Origin: Woeseiaceae bacterium
GTDB lineage: Bacteria > Pseudomonadota > Gammaproteobacteria > Steroidobacterales > Woeseiaceae
Assembly (NCBI GenBank): GCA_021773135.1
Contig: JAJFKP010000055.1
Coordinates: 1-64,000, forward strand
Reading direction: 5' to 3'
DNA: 64,000 nt
A program made the translations under genes and the position numbers. The notes under the pieces are model-generated. The model was not told the DNA's origin. It did not search any database and was given only the letters and a program-made list of their open reading frames with translations. Positions 53,056 to 61,710 of the stretch are shown here, piece after piece (the stretch's first letter is position 1; each line of letters begins with the position of its first letter).

Positions 53056-53610
53056 GTGGCAACGCAAACTTCCTGTAGAATTCGACTCGTGCGTCCCATT
53101 GGAATTGTTGCTGTGATTAGAATTTGCGCGTTGTTAACAACTCTCGCCTTAGCGCCATTGGCTTTCTGTGACGAACAGGAAACTTCGCACGATGGACATG
53201 AGGCCCTGCACGTTGAAATTCACAAGAATCCCGGCTGCGCCTGCTGCGACGTCTGGGCGGATCATTTGCGTTCTTTTGGCTTCTCGGTGGCGTCGACAGA
53301 AGATCCGGCAATTCTCGGATTCAAGGCGAAGCACGGCATTCCGGACCCGCTCATGTCATGTCACACCGCTGTCATCGACGGTTATTTCATCGAGGGTCAC
53401 GTGCCGGCGCGGGACATACTTCGCCTGCTGAAAGAAAAACCTGAGGCCGTAACCGGCATCGCCGTTCCCGGCATGCCTCTCGGCTCACCTGGCATGGAAC
53501 ACGACCGCCCGCAGGATTTCAACACGATTGCGCTGCTTTCTGACGGTTCAGCGTATGTATTCGAGTCGCATCAGGCCGGCGACGATTTTTCAAAGGACGA
53601 AGAGGACTAG
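53056..53610 (+). CDS. DUF411 metal-binding-type periplasmic protein
   Basis: 184 residues with a hydrophobic N-terminus. HVEIHKNPGCACCDVWADHLRSFGFSV, GIPDPLMSCHTAVIDGYFIEGHVPARDILRLL and GIAVPGMPLGSPGME are the DUF411 signature, with CACC and SCH as likely copper-binding thiols. Such proteins are often linked to copper handling. The frame opens at GTG 53056; GTG 53113 gives a more ordinary signal peptide and may be the true start. Its stop overlaps the convergent PLP-enzyme gene. Confidence 0.85.
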   Translation: MATQTSCRIRLVRPIGIVAVIRICALLTTLALAPLAFCDEQETSHDGHEALHVEIHKNPGCACCDVWADHLRSFGFSVASTEDPAILGFKAKHGIPDPLMSCHTAVIDGYFIEGHVPARDILRLLKEKPEAVTGIAVPGMPLGSPGMEHDRPQDFNTIALLSDGSAYVFESHQAGDDFSKDEED

Positions 53611-54755
53611 CTCGCCAGAGCTTGCTCAAGATCCGCGATCAAATCATCAACCCGCTCTGCGCCCACCGAGATCCTTACCAGGTTGGGCGGGATCGGGCTG
53701 TTTGGCCCTTCAATAGAATAGCGATGCTCGATTAGACTCTCGACGCCACCCAGTGACGTTGCCCGAATAAAAACATTGCAGCGCTTAATCATCTCAAGCG
53801 CAGCGGCTTCTCCACCGGCGATGCACAGTGACAGCATGCCACCATATCCGCCCAGCATTTGTTTCTTTGCGACCTCATGCCCTGGGTGACTTTCGAGGCC
53901 CGGGTATCTGACTGTTTCGATGCCGTTGTAATGGTCAAAATGTTCGGCAATAGCCAAAGCCGTCGCGGAAGCCTGCCGAACTCGCATGAACAGGGTACGC
54001 ATACCCCGCTGCAACAGCCAGGCCTCGAATGAACCCAGAATAGCGCCGGCCTCGGCGCGAACCGCCGCCACTTTTTCCCAGCACTCATCGTTCTTCGCGG
54101 TAATCAAGGCGCCCGCAACGACATCCCCATGCCCGTTAAGATACTTGGTCGCGGAATGCATGACGATGTCCGCGCCGAAATCAATCGGCCGGGTTAGCAC
54201 GGGCGTTGGCACCGTCGAATCGACCGCCAGCACCGCGCCTGCGCCGTGTGCAATTTCAGCCGCGGTTTCGATATCAATAATATCCCAAGTTGGGTTGGTC
54301 GGCGTTTCGATCCAGATTAGTGAAGTCGTGCCTGCTTTCACTTTGTCAGCCAGATCGTCGGGGTCTGCAGAATCAAACTGGTCGAGCTCAATCCCCCAGC
54401 GCGCACAAAATGCAACCATCCACTTGCGCAACCCCCAGTACATAACAGACGGAATGACGATATGTGATCCGGGTTCGAGCGATTGCACAACTGCCGTCGC
54501 CGCAGCCATTCCGGAACTAAACAACATCGCATCGCTGCCGCCCTCCATGCGCATCAGCATTTTTTCCGCAGTCTGGTAGCTCGGATTTTCATCTCTGCCG
54601 TAACTGTGATCGGGTGATACGAGCGCATAGTTTTCATCACGCGCAAAGGTGGTCGAAGGCACGATCGGAGGAACGACGCTGCCGGTCAACGTGTCGACAT
54701 AGTGCATGCCTTGAGCAACGTCAGTTTCGATAGATGAATTGTGGCATTTGCTCAT
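53607..54755 (-). CDS. Cys/Met metabolism PLP-dependent enzyme
   Basis: 382 residues of the cystathionine gamma-synthase/lyase (MetB/MetC) family. SYGRDENPSYQTAEKMLMRMEGGSDAMLFSSGMAA binds the PLP phosphate, and the Schiff-base lysine is in HSATKYLNGHGD. SLGGVESLIEHR is the usual C-terminal substrate loop. Synthase, beta-lyase and gamma-lyase activities cannot be separated by eye. It starts 6 bases after the S10 carboxypeptidase ends, so the two may be co-transcribed. Confidence 0.9.
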   Translation of the reverse strand: MSKCHNSSIETDVAQGMHYVDTLTGSVVPPIVPSTTFARDENYALVSPDHSYGRDENPSYQTAEKMLMRMEGGSDAMLFSSGMAAATAVVQSLEPGSHIVIPSVMYWGLRKWMVAFCARWGIELDQFDSADPDDLADKVKAGTTSLIWIETPTNPTWDIIDIETAAEIAHGAGAVLAVDSTVPTPVLTRPIDFGADIVMHSATKYLNGHGDVVAGALITAKNDECWEKVAAVRAEAGAILGSFEAWLLQRGMRTLFMRVRQASATALAIAEHFDHYNGIETVRYPGLESHPGHEVAKKQMLGGYGGMLSLCIAGGEAAALEMIKRCNVFIRATSLGGVESLIEHRYSIEGPNSPIPPNLVRISVGAERVDDLIADLEQALAS

Positions 54756-54761
54756 GCGTAA

Positions 54762-56300
54762 TTACTCGACTAACTGTTCGAGAATGAAAGTTCTTGTGTC
54801 ATCAAGAAGCTGTGTACGCGACGGTTCATTCACATACATCATATGGCCGCCACCGTAGTAGGTATAGCGGACCTGCTCGGCAAGAATATCGTGCCGGTTC
54901 AGCGTGTATTCAGCGTCAAAAAATGGCGTAACCAGGTCGTAGTAGCCGGATGCCACCAAAACTTTGAGTGAAGGATTGTTACGTAGCGCTTCCGCCAGGT
55001 CACGGGCTGTGTTAACGAACATGGGCTCATAGGATTGATCGTCAGGCGTTGTGCGATAACGCCACAGTTTGCTCAGTTTGTCATCACCCGGCGCCAGGTA
55101 CGTTCTGCTCCACCGCACCCCTAGATCCTCGTGCATGTAGTCCATCAGCGCCGCCTTGAAGGCGCTCGATATGGCATGATCGCTCGCATCTCCCGCAGGA
55201 TCGGCATCGAGATCATCGACATCGTTCGTCGTGTAGCGCGCATCGAGCAGGCCAATTGCCAATCCTTCCTGGCGCAGCAGTTCCTTGGCGAAGCGCCGCC
55301 CCTGCACTCTGAGATTCGCGCGCTCCACGTACTCCGGACTGAGTCCTGTGAAATACGCCAGTCGGTCGCGCACTCGTGTCCGGACATCGGCATCCAGTGC
55401 GTTTCCCTTAAACAGTGCCGGCAATAATTCATCTGTTGCAAAAGCACGTGATTCCGCCAAGAAGCCCTCAAGGTTTGCGGGCCTGGGGGACACCTTGCCG
55501 TGATACCAGGCCGCGGCGGACATCGTAGGCAGGAAGGTGATGTGCGCGACGATGTTGTCGCGAATGTAGGGGGTTGAGCCCTGGTAGTCGAGCGCCTGCG
55601 AGACAAAGATGATGCCGTTCAGGCTCATCATGAAGTCACCTTCCATGATCTTGGCGACGGCCGCACCCCGGGTAGTGCCATAGCTCTCGCCGAGGAGGAA
55701 GCGGGGTGAGTTCCAGCGACCATTTTCGGTCACCCAGGTACGAATGAATTCGGCCATCGACTGCGCATCTTCGCCAAGTCCCCAGAATTCTGCGCCCTCG
55801 TGCACACCGAGCGGACGCGAAAACCCGGTGCCGACCGGATCGACGAACACCAGGTCAGTTACGTCGAGGATCGTTTCAGAGGCATCCAGCAACGGATACG
55901 GCGGTGCGCCCGCATGCCCGGCATCGCTCGGCACCGACACGCGCTTCGGCCCGAAAGTACCCATATGCAGCCACAGAGATGCCGAGCCGGGTCCACCATT
56001 CCAGATAAAGGTAACCGGCCGGATTTCATCCTCGCGTAAATTCCGTTTCGTGTAGGCGAAAGTGAACAAGCTCGCCTTGGGTTCGCCGTCGTTATCACGG
56101 ACATAGGTTTCGCCGGCAGTCGCCGTGTAGTCAATCGTCTGCCCGTTGAACTGCGCCCGCTGTTCCGTGACGAACCGGGTCGGTTCCGGAATGGGAATAT
56201 CAACCTCGTCCGCACTAACAGCGTGCTCGTCGGCACCGGCAAGCTGCGTGATCAGCAGCACTGACACCAGAAACATTCGTCGAATCGCTTTTACTGGCAT
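54762..56300 (-). CDS. Serine carboxypeptidase (peptidase S10)
   Basis: 512 residues with a signal peptide ending near LAGADE. S10 features: TFIWNGGPGSASLW (oxyanion region), nucleophile in LLGESYGTTRGA, Asp in VASGYYDLVTP and His in YYGGGHMMYVNEPS. It releases C-terminal amino acids from peptides in the periplasm or outside. AGGGGG lies six bases before ATG 56300, which is chosen over 56306. Divergent from the M20 peptidase gene. Confidence 0.93.
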   Translation of the reverse strand: MPVKAIRRMFLVSVLLITQLAGADEHAVSADEVDIPIPEPTRFVTEQRAQFNGQTIDYTATAGETYVRDNDGEPKASLFTFAYTKRNLREDEIRPVTFIWNGGPGSASLWLHMGTFGPKRVSVPSDAGHAGAPPYPLLDASETILDVTDLVFVDPVGTGFSRPLGVHEGAEFWGLGEDAQSMAEFIRTWVTENGRWNSPRFLLGESYGTTRGAAVAKIMEGDFMMSLNGIIFVSQALDYQGSTPYIRDNIVAHITFLPTMSAAAWYHGKVSPRPANLEGFLAESRAFATDELLPALFKGNALDADVRTRVRDRLAYFTGLSPEYVERANLRVQGRRFAKELLRQEGLAIGLLDARYTTNDVDDLDADPAGDASDHAISSAFKAALMDYMHEDLGVRWSRTYLAPGDDKLSKLWRYRTTPDDQSYEPMFVNTARDLAEALRNNPSLKVLVASGYYDLVTPFFDAEYTLNRHDILAEQVRYTYYGGGHMMYVNEPSRTQLLDDTRTFILEQLVE

Positions 56301-56423
56301 GACCATCCCCCTGTCTTATTGCCCGCAAGACTAGCACTTGTGCAGCGGTTTTAGACCGTTCAATCGTTCAACTCGAATCATGTAAACTAAGAGCACCCCC
56401 CTGACAGCCAGCCGGAGTCGACC

Positions 56424-57827
56424 ATGCATAAGATTCTTACCCTCATTTTCCTGCTAACGCCAGTTGCCGCAATGGCGCAGGACCGCTACCTCGTGGACTG
56501 GGAAGAGGTTGGCGAGGAGTCGATCAATCACCTGATTGACCTGGTAAGAATTGACACTTCGAATCCGCCCGGCAACGAAACAGAGGCCGCCAACTACGTC
56601 AAGGCCGCGCTGGCGGCTGATGGCATCGAGTCGGAGATGTTCGCGCTCGACCCTGATCGTGCCAACCTGGTCGCTCGCATCAAGGGAAATGGTTCGAAAC
56701 GGCCGATACTGATCATGGGTCATACCGATGTCGTCGGCGTCCAGGCAGAACGCTGGGCTGAGGCGCCGTTTGGCGGGTTGCGTAAGGATGGCTGGATATA
56801 CGGGCGCGGGACTTTGGATGACAAGGACAACGTTACCGCTGGGCTGATGCTGATGAAGATGCTGAAACGCTATGGAGTAGACCTTGATCGCGACATTATT
56901 TTTCTAGCCGAATCCGGCGAGGAAGGTACCCCGGAAGTCGGCATCAACTACATGGTCGAGCACCACTGGGACAAGATAGAGGCAGAATTCTGCCTCGCAG
57001 AGGGCGGCAGCAATATTCTCGAGGAATTCGGCGTATCAGTCGTCGGCATTCAATCGACAGAAAAGAAACCTCGACGCGCCACGTTGATCGCGCGCGGCAC
57101 AGCAGGACATGGCTCCGTTCCGCGCCTCGACAACGCAGTCACCGCACTGGCCAAGGCAGTCGCCAAAGCCGGCAGCTGGCAAACGGAGATGCGACTGAAC
57201 CCGGTGACGCGTGCATATTTCGAACGCCTGGCCACTATCGCTGAACCCGAGGATGCGTGGCGCTACCGCAACGTTGAAAATCCGGAAGAGACAGAAGCCA
57301 TCCAGCAGCATTTCCTGGAAAATTATCCGTACCACTACTCGGTACTGCGTACATCGGTGGTTCCGACTGTGATCGATGGCGGTTTCCGCAGGAACGTTAT
57401 TCCGTCGGAAGCGTCTGCAATACTCGATATTCGTATGTTGCCGGATGAAGATGTCGATGCCTTTTACGAACAGCTCCGGGTCCTTATCGATGATCCGAAT
57501 GTCGAAGTGAGTCCCGAACCAATCTATCGTCCGGAAGCGCCACCCTCACCTATCGACACAGAGATGTTTCAGTCGCTGGAAAAGGTTGCCAACCGTATGT
57601 ATCCGGAAGCATTAGTGCTCCCAAGTATGGCAACCGGCGCAACTGACATGGCGCAGGTGCGTGCTAAAGGCGTGGCGTCATACGGAATAGGGGCGACCCG
57701 ATCCGTTGAGGAAATAAACAGCGGCAACGGCGCGCATGGCGACAATGAACGTGTATCCGAGGACTCAGTGAAACAGCTGGTTCAGTTTCTCTGGTATACG
57801 ATCATTGATATCGCGGCCACGAAATAG
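56424..57827 (+). CDS. M20 family metallopeptidase
   Basis: 467 residues with a signal peptide ending AMAQ. Zinc-site motifs: MGHTDVVGV, GRGTLDDKDN, ESGEEGTPEVG and, in the C-terminal part, NGAHGDNERV. The central dimerisation domain starts near GHGSVPRLDNAVTAL. Exported M20 enzymes release amino acids from peptides or N-acyl amino acids. It converges with the M61 gene, 7 bases apart. Confidence 0.93.
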   Translation: MHKILTLIFLLTPVAAMAQDRYLVDWEEVGEESINHLIDLVRIDTSNPPGNETEAANYVKAALAADGIESEMFALDPDRANLVARIKGNGSKRPILIMGHTDVVGVQAERWAEAPFGGLRKDGWIYGRGTLDDKDNVTAGLMLMKMLKRYGVDLDRDIIFLAESGEEGTPEVGINYMVEHHWDKIEAEFCLAEGGSNILEEFGVSVVGIQSTEKKPRRATLIARGTAGHGSVPRLDNAVTALAKAVAKAGSWQTEMRLNPVTRAYFERLATIAEPEDAWRYRNVENPEETEAIQQHFLENYPYHYSVLRTSVVPTVIDGGFRRNVIPSEASAILDIRMLPDEDVDAFYEQLRVLIDDPNVEVSPEPIYRPEAPPSPIDTEMFQSLEKVANRMYPEALVLPSMATGATDMAQVRAKGVASYGIGATRSVEEINSGNGAHGDNERVSEDSVKQLVQFLWYTIIDIAATK

Positions 57828-57834
57828 GAAGCCC

Positions 57835-59655
57835 TCAGATATCGTTATCGCCGCCGAGCCATTTAGTTCGAAAGCGCAGTTGTTCCTCGGAAACGTCCAT
57901 GTCCGCTGCTTCATAAGTCATAACTTCCAGTTGCGGATTTTCGATGAATTCGACCTCGGAGGATCGAGGAACACCACGCTGGATGTAACTGATCGTTGCA
58001 GTATCACCCGGCGCGTATCTGCGCAACGCGTTGTCCCATCGTGCCTGGCCGCGAATTTTGAGGCGATCAATCGCAACTACGGTATCGCCACGATCAAGCC
58101 CGGCTTCGTATAACGGGCTGCCGATGATTGTATTGTCCGAAATGATCGCGTCATTCCCCTGGAATTCGAGCGACACCGGTCCGGCATAGGCGCCGCTGCT
58201 CTTTTTTTGCCGCACGAGAACGCCTGCATTTGACAGCAGGGATTTGTAGTCCGGCAGGTCCTGGCCAAGAATGAACTTGGCAAAAAACTCGGTTGCAAAG
58301 CGCTCGCTGCCGGTCACCTCTGCTAGCCGATCACGCAAATCATCATTGGTGTAGGGTAATTCAGTCGTGCCATGAATCTGCCAAATGTGTCGCATGAGCG
58401 TGTCAAGCGTGATGTCATCAAATTGCTCCCGCAACGTGAGATCAAGCGCCAGCCCCAGCGCCGCGCCGTACGTGTAGTAAGAGATATAGGTATTCACAAA
58501 GTTGGTCGGATCAATTGCTGATGCTGCATCGACGAATGGCGCCTGCATACTCATTTCGGGCGCAGAAGCGAAGGTCCGGCCAGGCGAGTGGGACACAGTA
58601 TTGATCGAATTGGCAAGTGCCCCCAGGTAGTCGGCCATGGTCGACTCATCGGCGCGGCGAATCGCCAGGGGGCCATAGTAGGATGTGAAACCCTCTGCGA
58701 ACCACAGGTTTGCTGACATGTTAGCCCGCTCGAAATCGAATGGCTCCAAGCTCGCAGGTCGAATTCTCTCGACGTTCCATGCGTGAATGAATTCATGCGA
58801 GAGCGTCCCTAACTGGCCAAAATCGTTGTCCAGAAGAGATTGGGTACTTGCCAGGATGGTCGAGTTCCTGTGCTCCATACCATCGCCGGAAACGTATGGC
58901 AGGTAGTCCGCTATGAAAGTATAGGTTCCATAATCGAACGACGGCAGCTCTCCGAATATTTCTACCTGCGCTGCCACCACCTTTTTCGCCATCGTAAGGA
59001 ACCGGTCAACATCCTCTTCACTGCCGTCGTGATGTACGGCGAGTTTAAACGTTGCAGATTCACCATTTGCACGTACCGTCCAGGCACGTTCGGAGAAGTT
59101 GCTGAGTTCTGTCGGGCTGTCCAGAAAGTACTGCAAGTCTGGCGCCGAAAATACAAATTCATCATTCGTCGGCGCGAGCTGTGTCGCGACACGCCAGTCA
59201 TCGACTGCCGGGCTGAAAGTGACGTTAATCGGGCGCTCATCAAATCCTCGAGCCCACATGAAAGTTGCCGGCATATTCAGGTGGGCGTGCGTCAGGTCGA
59301 TTCCTGAATACGTTCCCCCGGCTCTGTCTGCATACAGGGTATAGGTCACCGAAACCGTGCCGTCGTGCCCCGACACATCCCACTGGTAGGGATCCGGGCG
59401 CGTAAAGGTCAGCGGGTTTCCGGCACCATCAACCACCCATACCTGGTACACATTCTTTGCAAACTCGTGGAGAGCATAGCGACCGGGCGACGAGCGGCTC
59501 ATACGCACCTGTAGTGGCGCATCACCAATATCTGTCCACGTGACCGTGATTCGCGCTTCATGATGGGCGGCGTTCTCGAAAGACACGTCATATTCGATCG
59601 GCGCCTGCCCAAAAACGGGCAGCGGCAGACACAGCAGAAACAGGGCTTTACGCAT
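57835..59655 (-). CDS. M61 family glycyl aminopeptidase-like protein with PDZ domain
   Basis: 606 residues with a signal peptide (MRKALFLLCLPLPVFGQ). An N-terminal beta domain (about 20-190) precedes the thermolysin-like catalytic domain with zinc motif LSHEFIHAWNVERIRP and WFAEGFTSYYGPLA, and a C-terminal PDZ domain (about 480-580, GSPLYEAGLDRGDTVVAIDRLKIRG). M61 enzymes prefer Gly/Ala-rich peptides. The start at 59655 is favoured over 59715, which would place the signal peptide internally. Confidence 0.93.
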   Translation of the reverse strand: MRKALFLLCLPLPVFGQAPIEYDVSFENAAHHEARITVTWTDIGDAPLQVRMSRSSPGRYALHEFAKNVYQVWVVDGAGNPLTFTRPDPYQWDVSGHDGTVSVTYTLYADRAGGTYSGIDLTHAHLNMPATFMWARGFDERPINVTFSPAVDDWRVATQLAPTNDEFVFSAPDLQYFLDSPTELSNFSERAWTVRANGESATFKLAVHHDGSEEDVDRFLTMAKKVVAAQVEIFGELPSFDYGTYTFIADYLPYVSGDGMEHRNSTILASTQSLLDNDFGQLGTLSHEFIHAWNVERIRPASLEPFDFERANMSANLWFAEGFTSYYGPLAIRRADESTMADYLGALANSINTVSHSPGRTFASAPEMSMQAPFVDAASAIDPTNFVNTYISYYTYGAALGLALDLTLREQFDDITLDTLMRHIWQIHGTTELPYTNDDLRDRLAEVTGSERFATEFFAKFILGQDLPDYKSLLSNAGVLVRQKKSSGAYAGPVSLEFQGNDAIISDNTIIGSPLYEAGLDRGDTVVAIDRLKIRGQARWDNALRRYAPGDTATISYIQRGVPRSSEVEFIENPQLEVMTYEAADMDVSEEQLRFRTKWLGGDNDI

Positions 59656-59751
59656 TACAGACTCGCAGAAGTGGTCAGAACTCGCTGCAGTCTGCCATCG
59701 ATAAAAGTCATGCACAAAAAGTGCTCCAATTGCCGAGCACTTTCTTCAGGC

Positions 59752-59780
59752 AAAAAGAAAGGGCCGTCCCTGGCCCTTTC
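59752..59780 (-). terminator. Rho-independent terminator
   Basis: On the minus strand GAAAGGGCC (59780-59772) pairs with GGCCCTTTC (59765-59757), followed by five T. It ends the small gene 59811-60044. Confidence 0.88.
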
Positions 59781-59810
59781 CGTCCCTTCCCGATTACTTT
59801 GGAGTAGTGC

Positions 59811-60044
59811 TCAGGAATTTACTACGTCAACCAATACATAGCGCAGCAACACCTCGTAGCTGCTTTGCTCAAGCGCCATGCCCTGCGGCAACTCGAGCGT
59901 ATGAATGGGTTGATCATCTATGTCGCGAATCTCCTGGAAGACCCGCGATCCTTCTTTGTAGATCTTGTATCGAACGCCACGCGACGTGCCATATTTCAGC
60001 GGTACTTCGGAGCTGGTCCAGTCCTGGATCAATTCTGTGCTCAT
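59811..60044 (-). CDS. Small hypothetical protein
   Basis: 77 residues: MSTELIQDWTSSEVPLKYGTSRGVRYKIYKEG...ELPQGMALEQSSYEVLLRYVLVDVVNS. Soluble, mixed strand and helix, no signal and no motif I recognise. GGAG lies 9 bases before ATG 60044 and a terminator follows, so it is a complete single-gene unit and likely real. Confidence 0.65.
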   Translation of the reverse strand: MSTELIQDWTSSEVPLKYGTSRGVRYKIYKEGSRVFQEIRDIDDQPIHTLELPQGMALEQSSYEVLLRYVLVDVVNS

Positions 60045-60387
60045 TGTTGTGAATCTCCGTGTCTATGCACTTCGCTGTTTGCACAGCGTCTACAAGGATA
60101 GGGTGCAAGCCTCGTGCCAGAATCGAACGGAGGCCCCGAAAGCTCTGTAATCGTCTGTATTTATAGTGGTTATAGGCCAAATGACGCTCCTCGAACTGGC
60201 CCGACGCGGTGCAAAAAACTGTCAGTTTCTGACCTAGTCGTCAGGCGTTTTGCGACAAACGTTTTACATATTCGTGGTGCATCGGGACCAGTTACGCAAC
60301 TGATTGCGTCGACTCCTGCAAGTCTGCGGGCACAGGACAAGATCCTCACTTCTTATTGAGAAAGAAATCATAAATAATTGAACTTAC
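60045..60387. other. Intergenic region without a recognised gene
   Basis: 343 bases between the small hypothetical gene and the SDR gene, both on the minus strand. It should contain the promoter of the small gene. A short hairpin CGTTT/AAACG with four T lies at 60246-60265 but is weak. No coding frame is convincing. Confidence 0.4.
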
Positions 60388-61152
60388 TTAGGTTCTTAGG
60401 TAAGACGCGCCGTTGATATCGATAATGGCGCCGGTCAGGAATTGCGCTTCAGTTGCAGCAAGGAATCTTACGGTCTCCGCAATTTCGTCGGGTCGGGCAA
60501 CCCGATTCAACGGGCTCTGGCCACGTATGGCAACACCCGATTCACCGTCGAGCAGTGCACTCGCCATATCGGTCTCGACGAAGCCTGGCGCCACGGCAAC
60601 TACCTGTATGTTGTGTGGCGCCAATGCGACGGCCAGGGACTGGCTCAAAGAATGTAACCCTGCCTTGCTGGCACCATAAGCAGGGCCATCGGGCTCGCCG
60701 CGGAATGCACCACGCGACCCGATATTGATAATGCGACCACCGCCCTGCGCGACCATGCATGCGGCGGCCGATTGGCACAGCGCCGCTGGTCCAAACAGGT
60801 TGACTTCGAGCACCTCGCGCCATCGTTTCATCCACTCACCCGCATCGACATTCAGCAGGGAGTGGGCGCGATAAATGCCGGCATTGTTAACCAGCACATC
60901 CAGCCGCCCCATGGATTGGACCACTCGATCAACCAGGTCCGGGGCCAGGTCCGCGTCTGAGAAATCGGCCGCAAATAACGCATGACCGGTCCCGGGCAGA
61001 TCCGCAGCAACCTTTTCCGCAGCCTGTTGATCACTGCCATAGTGAATCCCGACGCTGGCTCCATCCGCAGCGAGCGCTGCAGCAATGGCGGCGCCAATGC
61101 CACGCGAGGCCCCGGTAACCAGACAAACCTTGTTTTGCAAAGCGCCGCTCAT
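60388..61152 (-). CDS. SDR family oxidoreductase (FabG-like)
   Basis: 254 residues. Cofactor motif TGASRGIGAA, structural NNAGIYR, catalytic Ser in NIGSRGAF and YGASKAG (Tyr-Lys), and the C-terminal TGAIIDINGASYLRT typical of FabG-like ketoreductases. NADP(H) use is likely. Its ATG overlaps the cupin stop codon (61149-61152), so the two are translationally coupled. Substrate unknown; primary fatty-acid synthesis is not implied by context. Confidence 0.88.
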   Translation of the reverse strand: MSGALQNKVCLVTGASRGIGAAIAAALAADGASVGIHYGSDQQAAEKVAADLPGTGHALFAADFSDADLAPDLVDRVVQSMGRLDVLVNNAGIYRAHSLLNVDAGEWMKRWREVLEVNLFGPAALCQSAAACMVAQGGGRIINIGSRGAFRGEPDGPAYGASKAGLHSLSQSLAVALAPHNIQVVAVAPGFVETDMASALLDGESGVAIRGQSPLNRVARPDEIAETVRFLAATEAQFLTGAIIDINGASYLRT

Positions 61153-61691
61153 TTGAGTGCGACGAGCCGCTCCGGATCGACCCGGACCACCATGTAGGTT
61201 ATCGCCTCGTCAATCTGGCTGAAACCATGCGCAACGCCGGCCGGAATGATGATGACATCGCCCGCCTTGATTGGCTGGCTGTTGTCAATATCGTCAATTA
61301 CGCCACGGTCGCTCGGACCCGTCAGGTTGCGCACAATGTTGCCGTCGGGATCGATCGCAACGACCTCACTCATCGATGTGCTCGTTACCAGCACACCGGA
61401 TCCGGCCATAACGCGATAAACCTCGGATTGCTTGTGATGCATGATCGCCGCGACGGGACCGCCGGGCGCTATGACCGGGCGATGTACTACCCCTATACCA
61501 AGTCGGCCTTCTGCCGACTCGACATGACTAATGGGTTGATCACTTACGCTGTCGGCTGGTGCCCCCGCCTGGGCCATCGCAAGCTTCTCTGCCGAAATCA
61601 CCGTTGCCACTTTGAAGTCGGAATTGTCGGCATGCACGATCGAAATGACCGCAGCCAGGAATATCGGCATCAGCCGAATAGAAGTTTTCAT
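61149..61691 (-). CDS. Exported cupin-domain protein
   Basis: 180 residues with a signal peptide (MKTSIRLMPIFLAAVISIVHA). The cupin core shows IMHHKQSEVYRVMAGSGVLV (His-His-Glu metal ligands) and GDVIIIPAGVAHGFSQ (His). A periplasmic metal-dependent sugar- or acid-binding or isomerase role is possible. ATG 61691 is chosen because the upstream part of the frame overlaps the transporter gene. Lies between an SLC13 transporter and an SDR, likely one operon. Confidence 0.8.
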   Translation of the reverse strand: MKTSIRLMPIFLAAVISIVHADNSDFKVATVISAEKLAMAQAGAPADSVSDQPISHVESAEGRLGIGVVHRPVIAPGGPVAAIMHHKQSEVYRVMAGSGVLVTSTSMSEVVAIDPDGNIVRNLTGPSDRGVIDDIDNSQPIKAGDVIIIPAGVAHGFSQIDEAITYMVVRVDPERLVALK

Positions 61692-61710
61692 TGTTCGTTG
61701 CCCCTGATTG

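Noticed and set aside
60246-60265. Short hairpin followed by T residues
   Set aside because: Only a 5-bp A/T-rich stem and no gene ends just before it.
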